Assembly (NCBI RefSeq): GCF_003203515.1
Contig: NZ_BGNG01000001.1
Location: 310,001-374,000, forward strand
From: Glaciecola sp. KUL10
GTDB taxonomy: Bacteria > Pseudomonadota > Gammaproteobacteria > Enterobacterales > Alteromonadaceae
Reading direction: 5' to 3'
Length of the DNA: 64,000 nucleotides
Shown here: positions 18,411 through 29,787 of the stretch, one piece after another
Position numbering within the stretch: position 1 is the stretch's first letter
Layout of the letters: each line of letters starts with the position of its first letter
Translations under genes and position numbers: made by a program
The notes under the pieces: model-generated
What the model was told of the DNA's origin: nothing
What the model saw: only the letters and a program-made list of their open reading frames with translations
The model's database searches: none

Positions 18411-19341
18411 GTTCGCTTAAGAGTTTAGTCAGCGCCTCATCATAAGGCGCAGTAAACTTCATCTTCTTTTCGGTAGATGGATGGATGAATGAAATACTGT
18501 TTGCGTGCAAGAATAAACGATTAAAACCTATCGATTTAAGTCGAGCGTCAAACACTGAATCTCCGTATTTTGAATCTTGCGCAATCGGATGCCCAGCGTG
18601 TAAACAGTGAACCCGAATTTGATGTGTTCGCCCAGTAATTGGACTTGCCTCTACTAGAGTCGATTTTGAGAATTGCTCTAAAATTCGATATCTCGTTTCA
18701 GAAGGTTTACCGTTTAACGAGACGGATACTAATCGTTCGCCACTTTTCAATGTGTTTTTTTCTAGCGCTGCTACGACTTTAAATCGGTGTTCGGGCCATT
18801 GACCACAAACCAATGCATGATAACGCTTATCGACTTGCTTGTGCCGCAATTGTTCGTGAAGATGCCTCAAAGCAGAGCGTTTTTTCGCAATCAACAAACA
18901 GCCAGAGGTATCTCGGTCGATACGGTGCACTAGTTCTAAAAACCGACTATCAGGTCTAAGCGCTCTTAAACCTTCTATGACGCCAAAATTCACACCACTG
19001 CCACCATGAACAGCGATACCTGATGGCTTGTTAAACACAATAATGCGATCATCTTCATATAAAATATGAGTTTCAAGAGAAGCTACTTTATTTAAGTTGA
19101 CGTTATTGTTAGGTTTATCAGCAACTCTGACAGGCGGAATTCTAAGCACGTCGCCAATACTTAGCTTGTATTCTGGCTTAACTCTTTTCTTGTTTACTCT
19201 TACCTCACCTTTGCGCAAAACTCTGTAAATCATGCTCTTAGGAACACCCTTAAGTCGCGCGATTAGGTAGTTATCTACGCGCTGAAGGGCATGGTCATCG
19301 GTAATCTCGATGAGTTGTACAGTTTTAAATTCTTCATTCAT
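18394..19341 (-). CDS. rluC: 23S rRNA pseudouridine(955/2504/2580) synthase
   Basis: RluC modifies three uridines of 23S rRNA. An N-terminal S4 domain (VDNYLIARLKGVPKSMIYR, then KGEVRVNKKRVK) precedes the RluA-type catalytic domain with HRIDRDTSGCLLIAKK, whose Asp is the catalytic residue, and SPITGRTHQIRVH. The ATG at 19341 (MNEEFKTVQ) is preferred over an in-frame start twelve codons upstream that lacks family similarity. It is divergent from rne across a long leader, the same arrangement as in E. coli. Confidence 0.94.
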   Translation of the reverse strand: MNEEFKTVQLIEITDDHALQRVDNYLIARLKGVPKSMIYRVLRKGEVRVNKKRVKPEYKLSIGDVLRIPPVRVADKPNNNVNLNKVASLETHILYEDDRIIVFNKPSGIAVHGGSGVNFGVIEGLRALRPDSRFLELVHRIDRDTSGCLLIAKKRSALRHLHEQLRHKQVDKRYHALVCGQWPEHRFKVVAALEKNTLKSGERLVSVSLNGKPSETRYRILEQFSKSTLVEASPITGRTHQIRVHCLHAGHPIAQDSKYGDSVFDARLKSIGFNRLFLHANSISFIHPSTEKKMKFTAPYDEALTKLLSEHVHDI

Positions 19342-19908
19342 GATTGTAGTATACACGCGTAGTGAAATGACTAACACTAAGGATTAATAGCTTTTTTTAC
19401 ACTGTGATTTCAAATATAAATTGTAACTAACCGTCAAGTCAGGCATTATTCAGCTTGGTGAAATTCCGCACTGACAGGCACTTAAGTGGTGAAAAATAAT
19501 CACACCACTGAGTGAAACTTTCAATTCGTATTTATAATTGATTACTTGTCAGGCAGCGAACTTAAATTGTCACCAAACACGCTCAAACACATATGAGCTA
19601 CAACACTCTTTTGAAAATGAAATAAGTAAAAGCAGTACTGAAAAACCAGTACAAAAAGAGTGAAATTGAAAAACGAATCGTAACAGATCGAATAAATAGA
19701 ATTTAACAACCAAGACATTTGTTTTATACACATGCATTGATAGTCAGTGTCTTGGACCAAAAGCATTCACGAACGCAAGAGCCTAATTAATAAGGTTTTT
19801 GCGAGTCATTAACAGGGAATATGTTTTTGACTACAAACCTAGTTGCAAAACTTGGTCTTTTGTTGTGTTCCTGTATTCGATCGTTATGTTCATAACGAGT
19901 CTATAAAA
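19342..19908 (+). promoter_or_regulatory. Long rluC-rne intergenic region, probable rne 5' leader
   Basis: This ~570-bp stretch between the divergent rluC and rne genes holds no credible gene on either strand. In E. coli the rne mRNA has a ~360-nt leader whose hairpins let RNase E cut its own message and tune its level. Here a 7-bp stem AGTGGTG/CACCACT lies at 19485-19491 and 19503-19509 with an 11-nt A-rich loop, the kind of AU-rich hairpin RNase E prefers. The feedback role is inferred from the family, the hairpin is seen. Confidence 0.55.
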
Positions 19909-22797
19909 ATGAAAAGAATGTTAATTAATGCTACTCAGCAAGAAGAATTGCGTGTAGCACTTGTCGATGGTCAGAAGTTATATGACCTAGATATAGAAAG
20001 CCCCGGCCATGAGCAAAAGAAAGCAAACATCTACAAAGGAACCATTACAAGAGTTGAACCAAGCTTGGAAGCAGCATTCGTTGACTATGGTGCTGATAGA
20101 CATGGCTTCCTCCCTCTAAAAGAAATTGCAAAAACCTATTTCCCAAGTGGCTACCGCTTTGAAGGCCGCCCAAGCATCAAAGACGTTATTAAGGAAGGCA
20201 CTGAGGTAATCGTCCAGGTAGATAAAGAAGAACGAGGACAAAAAGGCGCTGCATTAACTACGTTTATTTCACTTGCAGGTAGTTATTTAGTCCTGATGCC
20301 AAACAACCCAAGAGCGGGTGGGATATCAAGAAGAATTGAAGGCGACGAAAGGACTGACCTTAAAGAGTCATTGTCAAAATTAGAATTACCTGATGGTATG
20401 GGCCTCATTGTGCGAACCGCAGGTGTCGGAAAATCTTACGAAGAATTAAAATGGGATTTAAGTGTGCTTGTTACTCACTGGAAAGCGATCAGTGATGCAG
20501 CAGAATCGCGCCCTGCCCCTTTCCTGATTCACCAAGAAAGTAATGTTATCGTTAGAGCGATTAGAGATTATCTAAGGCGTGATATTGGCGAAATACTCAT
20601 TGATAAGACATCAGTATATGACAAAGCGCTAAAACACATAGAACTTGTCCGCCCAGACTTTGTTAATCGCGTAAAGTTATACCGCGGCGATGTTCCATTA
20701 TTTAGTCATTATCAAATTGAAAGCCAAATTGAATCAGCCTTTCAACGAGAAGTCAGATTGCCATCGGGAGGCTCAATTGTTATCGATCCAACCGAAGCGC
20801 TTACCTCAATTGATATTAACTCTGCAAGAGCAACAAAAGGCGGTGATATCGAGGAGACTGCACTTAATACCAACCTAGAAGCAGCAGATGAAATTGCGCG
20901 CCAACTTCGTTTACGCGACTTAGGTGGCTTAGTTGTTATTGACTTTATTGATATGACACCAGTCAAGCATCAACGCGAAGTCGAAAATCGTATGAAAGAT
21001 GCCGTCAAGCCTGATAGAGCGCGTATACAACTAGGGCGAATCTCGCGCTTTGGTTTGTTAGAAATGTCGCGCCAACGTTTAAGACCTTCTTTAGGAGAGT
21101 CTGCGTATCATACTTGCCCTCGTTGTGATGGACACGGAACTGTGAGAGGAACAGAGTCGCTTGCATTAAGTGTGTTGCGTATTATTGAAGAAGAAAGTAT
21201 CAAAGATAATACCGGCCAAATTGAGGCTCAACTTCCTATTAATGTTGCAACGTATCTCCTCAATGAGAAGAGAATGTCCGTACAAGGCATCGAGAAACGC
21301 CATGGTGTAGATATTCTCATTATACCTAACCCTAATTTCGAAACACCAACTTACGAAATACTGCGCAGACGCCCAGACGAAAAATTTGATGACAACAGCT
21401 ATAATGTCAAACTTGCTGAAAAGCCAACGTTAAAAGCTGATTTAACGAGTGTGGCTCCTGTGAAACGTGAAGAGCCCGTTCTCCAAGGAATGTCAGCCCC
21501 GAAAGCTGCGGCGCCAAAAGTAGAGCAAGAAGCTAAAGTGACTGAGCCATCGCTGTGGAGTAAGCTTTCAACTTGGTTAACCGGTTTATTTGAATCAAAA
21601 GAACCAGAGCCTGTTAAACCAGCTAAGCCGCAACGCAAAAGAAACAACAATCAAAAGCGTCGTGGTAATAGGAATGCTGATGGTCGTAAAGGTAGAGACC
21701 GTAATGAGCGAAGTGATCGCCCAGAGCGCAATGAAAGAAACGAACGACCCAACCGCAAACCAAGGAAAGCAGAAACGACTTCCGATAAGCAAGAAAAGGT
21801 AAAGGTCGCAGCGAATGAGCAAAGCGCCGAAGTTGCAAAGCAGGAAAAACCTCGCAAGCAAACGCGCACCCGTAAGCCAGCTGCTGAAAGACGTAAACGC
21901 AGAGACACTAGACCGAGTGTTAGAGTCAGCGATGAACAGCAAGTTAAAGCAACTAAACTTGAAACGTTAGCAGAAGCGGAAACGGTCAAAAAGACCGTAG
22001 AGGAAAATTTAGACGCTGAAACGCTTAATAAACCCTTAGCTGAAGCATCTTCAATTACGGTCGAAACTTCGGCTAAAACTGAAGATTCCTTGGAAAGCAA
22101 ACAAAAGAGTCAAGAGCCTGAAGATGCAAAAATTGGCACTGAAGAAACTGACAACAACTCGAATGATGAATCTGAACAAACCGCAACAAGAACACGTGGT
22201 CGACGTTCTCCTCGCCATGTGAGAGCTGCCGGTCAGAAACGCAAACGCCAAAAACCTGAAGAAACTGAAAACAACGATGTTGAAAATCAGCCTTCTTTGA
22301 AAGAAAGTGAACCTAAAGTTGAAGTGCATCAAGATGAGCTTCCTTTGGAACCAGTTGAAGTGAAACAGTCACCGTCAACAAGTTCGGCTGACTTAACTAC
22401 TGCTGAACAGGCTCCTCAACAAGCAGAAATTGAATTAGAACCGAGTGAATTGGAAATTACTGAACAGCCCTCTTCCAAGCCTATTGAGAAAGCTAAAGCT
22501 GAGGAAGAATTGAAAGAAAAGGCGGCACCAGTAACTGAATCGCTCAAAGCGTCGCAAGATGATGCAATAATTGCTAAATCTAGTTCCGTTAAGTCTAAAT
22601 TTGTCGCACGCAAATTCGAAACTTTCAGTAGCCCAATGGCAACGCCAGCAAAAGTTGAATCTGCGAATCAACAGATAAGGTTAACGGCAATGTCTGACGA
22701 AAATCGGCTTGAATATAAATTTGATGGTAAAACAACGTCTATGGCAAACGTTGAATCAAAAGCATCTGCACCTATGACCAATCCCAGTAAGGATTAA
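19909..22797 (+). CDS. rne: Ribonuclease E
   Basis: RNase E is the main mRNA-decay endonuclease and the degradosome scaffold. The ATG at 19909 gives [20 protein letters not shown], identical in pattern to E. coli, so 22 upstream in-frame codons are excluded. The catalytic half has the S1 domain (~residues 35-125), 5' sensor, DNase I-like domain and the zinc-link Cys403/Cys406 in CPRCDGHG. An amphipathic membrane helix [15 protein letters not shown] follows at about 547-561. The C-terminal half is low-complexity, Arg- and Glu-rich, with a [20 protein letters not shown]-binding patch and a final [10 protein letters not shown] like the PNPase-binding end in relatives. Length 962 aa. Monocistronic, with a strong terminator. 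Confidence 0.97.
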   Translation: MKRMLINATQQEELRVALVDGQKLYDLDIESPGHEQKKANIYKGTITRVEPSLEAAFVDYGADRHGFLPLKEIAKTYFPSGYRFEGRPSIKDVIKEGTEVIVQVDKEERGQKGAALTTFISLAGSYLVLMPNNPRAGGISRRIEGDERTDLKESLSKLELPDGMGLIVRTAGVGKSYEELKWDLSVLVTHWKAISDAAESRPAPFLIHQESNVIVRAIRDYLRRDIGEILIDKTSVYDKALKHIELVRPDFVNRVKLYRGDVPLFSHYQIESQIESAFQREVRLPSGGSIVIDPTEALTSIDINSARATKGGDIEETALNTNLEAADEIARQLRLRDLGGLVVIDFIDMTPVKHQREVENRMKDAVKPDRARIQLGRISRFGLLEMSRQRLRPSLGESAYHTCPRCDGHGTVRGTESLALSVLRIIEEESIKDNTGQIEAQLPINVATYLLNEKRMSVQGIEKRHGVDILIIPNPNFETPTYEILRRRPDEKFDDNSYNVKLAEKPTLKADLTSVAPVKREEPVLQGMSAPKAAAPKVEQEAKVTEPSLWSKLSTWLTGLFESKEPEPVKPAKPQRKRNNNQKRRGNRNADGRKGRDRNERSDRPERNERNERPNRKPRKAETTSDKQEKVKVAANEQSAEVAKQEKPRKQTRTRKPAAERRKRRDTRPSVRVSDEQQVKATKLETLAEAETVKKTVEENLDAETLNKPLAEASSITVETSAKTEDSLESKQKSQEPEDAKIGTEETDNNSNDESEQTATRTRGRRSPRHVRAAGQKRKRQKPEETENNDVENQPSLKESEPKVEVHQDELPLEPVEVKQSPSTSSADLTTAEQAPQQAEIELEPSELEITEQPSSKPIEKAKAEEELKEKAAPVTESLKASQDDAIIAKSSSVKSKFVARKFETFSSPMATPAKVESANQQIRLTAMSDENRLEYKFDGKTTSMANVESKASAPMTNPSKD

Positions 22798-22816
22798 ACA
22801 ACAAACTAGCAAGGTT

Positions 22817-22845
22817 AAAAAGCACGCTTAATGCGTGCTTTTTTT
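22817..22845 (+). terminator. Intrinsic terminator of rne
   Basis: An AAAAAGCACGC/GCGTGCTTTTT hairpin with a TTAAT loop is followed by a T-run, 19 nt after the rne stop. This is a textbook Rho-independent terminator. Confidence 0.93.
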
Positions 22846-22896
22846 AAATTAATTCATCGGATATATTAAATTCATACAAGTTGCCGATAACTAATC

Positions 22897-24822
22897 ATGC
22901 GTTACGTCACCTCAAAAAAATTCAAGCACTACGGGCTAATATCACTGTTTTCAACAACAGTCATTAGCTCTGCTCTCTTGTTTTTGTACATTTATAATCA
23001 ATCGATAAATCAGTATAGCGATATATTGCTTCATCAAAACAAAATTGAATATTATTCATTACAAACTCAGGACTCTTTTAAACGCCAAGTTCAAGAGTGG
23101 AAAAATATCCTATTGAGAGGAGAAAGTGCCAAGGACTATGAAAAGTATCACACCTCGTTCATTGAGCATTTCGAAAGAACACAAATTATATCAGATGAGT
23201 TAAGAAGTTTTATTGATGAGGAAAGTTACGCATATTCGTTAATTAACGAATTTATTGCTAAACACAAGGCTGTGCTTGCAGAGTATCAAATCTCGTTAAT
23301 TATATTCAAGGAAAGTAACTTTAATGCTCAACTGGCTGATGACCTCGTTAGAGGCATCGATAGAGAGCCTGATTTAATTTTAGATAAAATCGCAGCAACG
23401 ATAAAAAATGAAACGAATGCAGCAAGGGCAAATATTGAAAGCAAGACGGAGTATATCAAGCTATTTTTAGGTTTTAGTTTTGTTGCTCTACAATTGATTT
23501 TTTGTTTTGTTGCACTTCGACTAACCCAAAAGTTGTTGCGCAGCACTCTAAAGGACAAAGTCACACACTTAGAGAATAGAGATGTTTTTATTCATAGTAT
23601 TAAAGATAACCTAAAACAAAACCAACTTTGTGTAGTAGCCGTTTTAGATATCGATGAGTTTAAGATAATTAATGAAACGTGTGGTAACCTTGGTGGAAAC
23701 GAATATCTCGCGCAAATTGCAAAATCACTCAAAAACACCTGCCATCCAACAGACATCATTACAAGGCTCAGTGGCGATGAATTTGGCCTTATTATTAATC
23801 AACACTCTACCAATGACTATATAGATAAGTTATCACTCATCTCTAGGAAAGTCGCTCAAATGCCTTTTAATTTTAAAGAGCTGAGCACTTCATTGAGTTG
23901 CTGCATTAGCTATATAGAGTTAAATAATACAATAACCGATGCAAGTACTGAGGCAGTAGAAGACTTGCTAAACTCTTTACATGTCACCATGCAACATGCC
24001 AAAGAAACTGGACGAAGTTCAATTCTAAAGTACAGCCCCACTGATGAAACACTATCTTCTAGAAAAGAACAAATGCGAGCGGTAAATGCAATAAAGAGTG
24101 CACTAGCAAACGATAGAATCTTATTGTACAAACAAGCGATTAATCCAATCCAAGACAATAAAATTAAATATTACGAAGTCTTAATTAGAATTAAGAATAC
24201 TGATGGATCAATTTCTTCACCCTGGCTATTTCTCCAAGCCGCTGAACGTTTTCATCTCATAACCAAAATTGATCGCTATGTTTTAAGAAACACCGTTGAT
24301 TTCTTAGCACAAAATAATCAAATCCGGCTTTCTGTAAATCTATCTGGACAAACACTCTCCGACTCTACTTTTATTGCGTTTTGTGAAGCATTGTTTAAAT
24401 CAGTGAGTATTGATTTAACTAGATTAGGCTTTGAAGTAACTGAGAGTGATTTTATTCGAAACTTTGATATTGCTAATAGAAACTTGAATTATTTGCGTGG
24501 TAAAGGCTGTAAGGTATCTCTCGATGACTTTGGAACTGGAATGTCCTCTTTCGCCTACATAGCCGATTTGAAGCTACACACTATCAAAATAGATGGAACG
24601 TTCATTAAAGAAATAGACAAATCAGCACATAACCAAGCCATTTTGAAATCAATAGTACAATTATCTAAAGATTTAAACTTGTCTACCGTTGCAGAATTTG
24701 TTGAAACAAAAGAAGAATATGAAATGATTAAGGCCTTGTGCATCGATTATGCCCAGGGGTATTTGTTACACCAACCAGAGCTTTTCTATTCCCCTAATAT
24801 AAAGGTTAAATTACCAGACTAA
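22897..24822 (+). CDS. Membrane GGDEF-EAL cyclic-di-GMP protein
   Basis: The 641-aa protein has membrane segments at about 14-36 and 190-211 bounding a periplasmic sensor of ~150 residues that I do not recognise. A GGDEF domain follows, with the signature changed to SGDEF (Ser292), and then an EAL domain with the signature EVL near 427. Other EAL catalytic blocks are intact: NLSGQTLSD, FEVTES, LDDFGTG, KIDGTFIKEID, VAEFVET and QGYLLHQP. The protein is thus more likely a phosphodiesterase with a regulatory GGDEF domain than a cyclase. Its 3' end overlaps the convergent DUF2058 gene by 12 nt. Confidence 0.88.
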   Translation: MRYVTSKKFKHYGLISLFSTTVISSALLFLYIYNQSINQYSDILLHQNKIEYYSLQTQDSFKRQVQEWKNILLRGESAKDYEKYHTSFIEHFERTQIISDELRSFIDEESYAYSLINEFIAKHKAVLAEYQISLIIFKESNFNAQLADDLVRGIDREPDLILDKIAATIKNETNAARANIESKTEYIKLFLGFSFVALQLIFCFVALRLTQKLLRSTLKDKVTHLENRDVFIHSIKDNLKQNQLCVVAVLDIDEFKIINETCGNLGGNEYLAQIAKSLKNTCHPTDIITRLSGDEFGLIINQHSTNDYIDKLSLISRKVAQMPFNFKELSTSLSCCISYIELNNTITDASTEAVEDLLNSLHVTMQHAKETGRSSILKYSPTDETLSSRKEQMRAVNAIKSALANDRILLYKQAINPIQDNKIKYYEVLIRIKNTDGSISSPWLFLQAAERFHLITKIDRYVLRNTVDFLAQNNQIRLSVNLSGQTLSDSTFIAFCEALFKSVSIDLTRLGFEVTESDFIRNFDIANRNLNYLRGKGCKVSLDDFGTGMSSFAYIADLKLHTIKIDGTFIKEIDKSAHNQAILKSIVQLSKDLNLSTVAEFVETKEEYEMIKALCIDYAQGYLLHQPELFYSPNIKVKLPD

Positions 24823-25365
24823 ATCATCTGGAATTTCATAATCAGCATACCAATCATCTTCTTCGCTTGCAGCTTTCTCATGCTTATCTTCAGTCGCCTG
24901 ATAAATGATTATATCGGGAAGTCGTTGCGAAATTTTCTCAGCAACGGGAGCAGGCACTAATTCATACTCGTCTGCGGCAATAGATACCACAACCAATCGA
25001 CCTTGAGTGACCTGCTTATGTGTTTCGGTATTTACGTACATTCTCTTAACTTTTTTATTGTCAGTAAAGTTAAGGACAATGTCGCCATTTCCTTTGGGCT
25101 GAATATTGCTTTTGACCAAATCAATCGCCTGAGCCTTAATTTCCTTTTCTAAACGGCGTTGCTTTTGAGCTTCAGCAAGCGCTAAGTCTTTTTGCTTTTT
25201 AGTCTGAGCTGCTTCTAACGCAGCTAGCTTAACTTCGTCTAACACAGGCGCCTTTTTACCTTTATTAGCCTTAGCTTTTTTATGTTTTTCTTGGCGTGCT
25301 TTTTTCGCTTTTGCTTTATCTGCTAAGCCTGTTTTTAATAGCTGCTCTTGTAACGACAGTGCCAT
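24811..25365 (-). CDS. DUF2058 (YaiL-type) nucleoprotein
   Basis: The 184-aa protein opens with MALSLQEQLLKTGLADKAKA, then a Lys/Ala-rich coiled helix to about residue 90, then a small domain with DIVLNFTDNKKVKRMYV and ISQRLPDIII, and an acidic DDWYADYEIPDDLVW tail. This is the DUF2058 pattern of E. coli YaiL, annotated as a nucleoid or polynucleotide-associated protein; the role is not established. It starts 20 nt after the topA stop and may be read through from topA. Confidence 0.85.
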   Translation of the reverse strand: MALSLQEQLLKTGLADKAKAKKARQEKHKKAKANKGKKAPVLDEVKLAALEAAQTKKQKDLALAEAQKQRRLEKEIKAQAIDLVKSNIQPKGNGDIVLNFTDNKKVKRMYVNTETHKQVTQGRLVVVSIAADEYELVPAPVAEKISQRLPDIIIYQATEDKHEKAASEEDDWYADYEIPDDLVW

Positions 25366-25385
25366 TTTATTACGTCCTTTATTCG

Positions 25386-28028
25386 CTACTTCTTAGGTTT
25401 CTTACGCTTATCTTCAATGACCCACTTGCCCTGTTGATACCAAGCAGACCAACCAGTAGCTTTTGCTTTGTCATCTTCTGACATTACGTACTGTTGCTTA
25501 GTCTTACGACTGTATCTAACGACTGATAAGTTGCCATCAGGATCTTTGTCGGGGGCATCAGCTAGATAATAAAACTTTGGAGAAATACGGTCTCTAAAAC
25601 GCGCTAACTCCGCAACTTTTGGCGCGCGTGTTTCACGAGATTTAGGGAAGGTATGAGCTGCTAAAAAGATACCGGAAGCACCATCTCGCAACACAAAATG
25701 TGCGTCAGATTTTTCACACTCTAACTCCGGTAAAAATACAGGATCCTCTTTAGGAGGAGCTGCTTCACCATTTCTAAGCAGTTTGCGAGTGTTTTTGCAC
25801 GCTTCGTTGGTACAACCAAAGTATTTACCAAAACGTCCGTTTTTGAGCTCCATATTGCTTTGGCATTTATCGCATTCAATGATCGGGCCGTCGTAGCCTT
25901 TTATCTTGAAAGTACCCTGCTCTATGAAAGTACCATCACAAGTTGGATTGTTACCACAAACGTGCAATTTGCGTTGTTCATCTACCAAGTAGCTGTCCAT
26001 GGCTGTGCCGCACTTTTCACAACGCCTCTTGGCACGCAGAGCTTCTGTCTCTAACTCTTCTTCATCATCAACCTTAACCACTTCATCGCCAGGCGTTAAG
26101 TTCATGGTATTCGTGCATTTTTCTTTGGGTGGCAGATTATAACCAGAGCAACCCAAAAACACCCCTGTGCTCGCCGTCCGAATATTCATCGGTCGTTCAC
26201 ACTTATTGCAGGCTATGTCAATTTCAATTGCCTGATTGGGTAACATGCCGCCTTCTTCAATTGGCATATCCGCTTTTTCAAGTTGCTGATGAAATTCTTC
26301 ATAAAAATTGTCGAGCACAGATTTCCATTGCTTTTCACCGTGCGCAATGTCATCGAGTCGTTGTTCCATCTTAGCGGTGAAATCAAAGCTAATTAAATCT
26401 TCAAAATTTTCCACTAAGCGATCATTTACGATCTCACCCATTTTTTCTGCATAAAACCGTTTATTGTCTAATCGAACATAACCACGATCTTGAATAGTAG
26501 AAATAATACTAGCGTACGTAGAAGGTCTTCCAATACCACGCTTCTCAAGTTCTTTTACCAGTGACGCTTCATTAAAGCGGGCAATTGGTTTGGTAAAGTG
26601 CTGTTTTGGATGTAATTCTTTGAGGTTTAATTGGTCCCCTTGTTTCACATCCGGCAACAGTAAATCGTTATCGCCTTTACGTTTGATCTGCGGTTGAACC
26701 TTAGTCCAGCCATCAAATACGAGTACACGCCCTTTTGCGGTTAACTCGTAATTATCAGCCTCAACGCGTATCGTAGTCGCGTCATACTTAGCATTTGTCA
26801 TTTGGCAAGCAACAAATTGACGCCAAATAAGCTCATACAGCCTTTGTGCGTCGCGTTCCATGTCTTTTAGGCTATCTGCTTTAACCACAACATTGGATGG
26901 ACGTATGGCTTCGTGAGCCTCTTGTGCGCCATCCTTACTGCCATACATGATAGGTGAGTTGGGTAAATACTTATTACCAAAATTATCCGCAATGTAATCT
27001 CTACACATGCCTAGCGCATCTTTACTTAAATTTGTGCTGTCGGTACGCATGTAAGTGATGTGACCAGCTTCATATAATCGCTGCGCCATGGTCATCGTTT
27101 TTTTAACACCAAAGCCCAAACGGGTGCTAGCAGCTTGCTGTAAAGTCGATGTGATAAAAGGTGCCGAAGGTTTACTTTGAGTAGGCTTTGATTCCCTACT
27201 TTTTACTACAAAGTCTGCCTTATTTAGTGTATCAACCGCAGCATAAGCCTGATCTTTATTAACTGGTTTAAAAGCTTCCCCATTGTATCTGGCCACCAAC
27301 ATCTGCATTTTTTGCTCTTTACTCGCAAGTAAATCAGCGTGCACATCCCAAAATTCTTCAGGCACAAAGGCCTTAATTTCACGCTCTCGTTCTACGACAA
27401 GGCGCACTGCAACCGATTGAACTCTTCCTGCAGATAACCCTCTTGCGATTTTTTTCCACAATAAGGGAGAAAGCATGAAACCAACGACTCTATCTAGAAA
27501 ACGCCTTGCTTGTTGGGCGTTAACACGATTTATATTGACTTCACCAGGGTCTGAAAATGCATCTTGAATAGCGGTCTTTGTGATTTCATTAAATACTACT
27601 CGCTGGTATGTTTTACCTTTGCTGCCTAGTAATTCCTGAAGATGCCAAGCGATTGCCTCTCCTTCTCTATCCAAATCGGTCGCAAGATAGATAGTGTCGG
27701 CATCTTTTGCTAATTTTTTAAGTTCCGAAACGACCTTTTCCTTTCCTTGCAAGATCTGATAATGAGCATGCCAATTCTGTTTAGGGTTGACGCCCATGCG
27801 ATCAACTAACTTGCGATATTCAAAATCACGTAGATAATCCTGTTTTGCTTTGTCAGATAATTTATTTAATTCTTTTGCAGGTCGTTTAGGCTCAACTAGA
27901 CCTAGAGACTTTGTAGGCAGATCCCGAACGTGACCGACGCTTGATTTTACAACAAAGTCTTTGCCTAAATATTTATTAATCGTCTTCGCTTTCGCCGGTG
28001 ACTCTACTATGACCAGTGATTTACCCAT
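25386..28028 (-). CDS. topA: DNA topoisomerase I
   Basis: TopA relaxes negative supercoils. The Toprim opening [18 protein letters not shown], the acidic [13 protein letters not shown] motif and the active-site tyrosine in [14 protein letters not shown] identify it. The C-terminal third holds three Cys4 zinc ribbons (starting [17 protein letters not shown] and [10 protein letters not shown]) and further Topo C-terminal repeats. The length, 880 aa, is near E. coli TopA (865). The ATG at 28028 is followed by the normal [10 protein letters not shown]. Confidence 0.97.
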   Translation of the reverse strand: MGKSLVIVESPAKAKTINKYLGKDFVVKSSVGHVRDLPTKSLGLVEPKRPAKELNKLSDKAKQDYLRDFEYRKLVDRMGVNPKQNWHAHYQILQGKEKVVSELKKLAKDADTIYLATDLDREGEAIAWHLQELLGSKGKTYQRVVFNEITKTAIQDAFSDPGEVNINRVNAQQARRFLDRVVGFMLSPLLWKKIARGLSAGRVQSVAVRLVVEREREIKAFVPEEFWDVHADLLASKEQKMQMLVARYNGEAFKPVNKDQAYAAVDTLNKADFVVKSRESKPTQSKPSAPFITSTLQQAASTRLGFGVKKTMTMAQRLYEAGHITYMRTDSTNLSKDALGMCRDYIADNFGNKYLPNSPIMYGSKDGAQEAHEAIRPSNVVVKADSLKDMERDAQRLYELIWRQFVACQMTNAKYDATTIRVEADNYELTAKGRVLVFDGWTKVQPQIKRKGDNDLLLPDVKQGDQLNLKELHPKQHFTKPIARFNEASLVKELEKRGIGRPSTYASIISTIQDRGYVRLDNKRFYAEKMGEIVNDRLVENFEDLISFDFTAKMEQRLDDIAHGEKQWKSVLDNFYEEFHQQLEKADMPIEEGGMLPNQAIEIDIACNKCERPMNIRTASTGVFLGCSGYNLPPKEKCTNTMNLTPGDEVVKVDDEEELETEALRAKRRCEKCGTAMDSYLVDEQRKLHVCGNNPTCDGTFIEQGTFKIKGYDGPIIECDKCQSNMELKNGRFGKYFGCTNEACKNTRKLLRNGEAAPPKEDPVFLPELECEKSDAHFVLRDGASGIFLAAHTFPKSRETRAPKVAELARFRDRISPKFYYLADAPDKDPDGNLSVVRYSRKTKQQYVMSEDDKAKATGWSAWYQQGKWVIEDKRKKPKK

Positions 28029-28343
28029 TTATGGAAGGAACCTTATAATTTTCAACTGCTTACCCCATGCATAACGTTTAGTTAAAGATAGCACGGGTGC
28101 GTTTTCTTTTTTTACATATATCGACAAAGTGAATAGAAAACAAGTTGAACGACATACTTATTAATGCAATATCGGCAAAAGCCATTGTTTTTATTAGTGT
28201 TTTTAAATTAATAATTGGCATGCACTTTTTTGTCAGTATAATCACTGCGCAAAACGAGCAATTGCGACATGTTTGCACTATATATATTGAAAGTTTTGGC
28301 AACAGATACTGTAGACGCGAATTCCACTTAGAGGTAACAAACG
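28029..28343. other. topA-astB intergenic region, no gene seen
   Basis: This 315-bp AT-rich gap lies between divergent topA and astB and should hold both promoters. A GAGGTAAC ribosome-binding stretch ends it before astB. Short frames on both strands have no codon structure or start signals that suggest a gene. Confidence 0.6.
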
Positions 28344-29684
28344 ATGAAATATTTAGAAGCGAATTTTGATGGCCTTGTAGGGCCGACTCATAATTATGCA
28401 GGTCTTTCTTATGGAAACGTTGCCTCAAAAAACAATGCGCAAGCTGTCAGTAACCCCAAGCAAGCAGCGTTACAAGGTTTAGCAAAAATGAAAGCCTTAG
28501 CAGATATGGGGATGACACAAGGCGTACTTGCCCCACAAGCCCGCCCTGATGTTGAGGCAATGCGCAAATTAGGCTTTAGTGGCAGCGACGAACAAGTGAT
28601 GAAGTCGGCTTACAGCCAAGTTCCACATATCTACTTAGCCGCATGCAGTGCCTCAAGTATGTGGACGGCAAACGCTGCAACAGTATCACCAAGTGCAGAT
28701 ACTGCAGATAATAAAGTTCACTTTACACCAGCCAACCTTACAAATAAGTACCATCGCTCACTTGAGCCTGAAGTAACAGGTAAAATTTTAAAAGCGGTAT
28801 TCAATGATGAGCAATACTTTGAACACCACCCCCATCTTCCTGACAACGACCATTTTGGCGATGAAGGTGCGGCTAACCACACACGTTTTTGTAATGATTA
28901 TGGCGAATCTGGTGTCGAATTCTTTGTATATGGAAAATATGCATTTAATGATAGTAAACCAGCACCCAAAAAATTCCCAGCTAGGCATACATTTGAGGCC
29001 AGTCAAGCAGTTGCGAGATTGCACAAGTTAGGTCAACAAAATCAGGTATACGCTCAACAAAATCCAGGTGTAATTGACCAAGGGGTGTTTCACAACGACG
29101 TTATCTCTGTTGGTAATCAAAACGTTCTGTTTTATCACCAGCAAGCGTTTTTAGACACTAACAAAGTAAAGTCGGATATTTTAGCTAAATATCAAGGTGA
29201 TAAGTTTCACTTTATCGAAGTTCCTACTGACCGCGTGAGTGTTAATGACGCAGTTAAAAGTTACTTGTTTAATACTCAATTGATCAGTTTAAGCAAGGGA
29301 CAAATGACAATCATAGCCCCTCAAGAGTGTCAAGAAATTGAAAGTGTAAACCATTATCTGAAATCAGTTATTGAAGCTGACAACCCTATTGTTGATGTTA
29401 AGTTTTTTGACGTAAAGCAAAGTATGCAAAACGGAGGCGGCCCAGCTTGTCTAAGATTAAGAGTTGCCTTATCTGAACAAGAGCTTGCTGCTACAAATCA
29501 AGCTTGTTTGATAAATCAATCGAAGTACGATGAGCTTTGCAATTGGGTCAATAAACACTATCGTGATAGGTTAACTGCAGCTGATCTAGCAACGTTAGAA
29601 ATGTTGAACGAATCAAGGACAGCACTAGACGAACTCACAAAAATTCTTAATCTTGGCTCTGTTTATCCGTTTCAGAAAGCCTAA
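28344..29684 (+). CDS. astB: N-succinylarginine dihydrolase
   Basis: AstB is the second step of the arginine succinyltransferase pathway and releases two ammonia and CO2 from succinylarginine. The N-terminus [21 protein letters not shown] and the blocks [32 protein letters not shown] and [14 protein letters not shown] are diagnostic. The length of 446 aa is standard. The other ast genes are not in this window, so astB stands alone here, as it does in a number of marine gammaproteobacteria. Confidence 0.96.
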   Translation: MKYLEANFDGLVGPTHNYAGLSYGNVASKNNAQAVSNPKQAALQGLAKMKALADMGMTQGVLAPQARPDVEAMRKLGFSGSDEQVMKSAYSQVPHIYLAACSASSMWTANAATVSPSADTADNKVHFTPANLTNKYHRSLEPEVTGKILKAVFNDEQYFEHHPHLPDNDHFGDEGAANHTRFCNDYGESGVEFFVYGKYAFNDSKPAPKKFPARHTFEASQAVARLHKLGQQNQVYAQQNPGVIDQGVFHNDVISVGNQNVLFYHQQAFLDTNKVKSDILAKYQGDKFHFIEVPTDRVSVNDAVKSYLFNTQLISLSKGQMTIIAPQECQEIESVNHYLKSVIEADNPIVDVKFFDVKQSMQNGGGPACLRLRVALSEQELAATNQACLINQSKYDELCNWVNKHYRDRLTAADLATLEMLNESRTALDELTKILNLGSVYPFQKA

Positions 29685-29727
29685 ACCATTAGCAAGTTTC
29701 AGTGCACCACAAGCTCAGTGTGACTCA

Positions 29728-29786
29728 GAGCAGCTGTAAAAGGCTTTACCCTCTTCAGCTGCTCAACTATCTCTCAATAATTGAGA
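29728..29786. repeat. Inverted repeats between convergent astB and lipoprotein genes
   Basis: A perfect 9-bp repeat, GAGCAGCTG (29728-29736) and CAGCTGCTC (29756-29764), surrounds an inner GTAAA/TTTAC pair. A second perfect repeat, TCTCAAT/ATTGAGA with one central base, lies at 29772-29786 next to the lipoprotein stop. Neither is followed by a T-run. They may form RNA hairpins that stop or protect the two converging transcripts. Confidence 0.5.
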
Positions 29787-29787
29787 T

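Noticed and set aside
19542-19766. A 74-codon minus-strand frame in the rne leader
   Set aside because: Low-complexity Phe/Leu/Cys composition, no start signal, and it lies in a region expected to be the rne leader.
21595-22332. Several long minus-strand frames inside the 3' half of rne
   Set aside because: They arise from the repetitive Glu/Lys/Arg/Ser codons of the RNase E tail and have no independent support.
28078-28428. A 116-codon frame on the minus strand upstream of and into astB
   Set aside because: It overlaps the well-supported astB start, has no ribosome-binding site and its residues look like translated AT-rich spacer.
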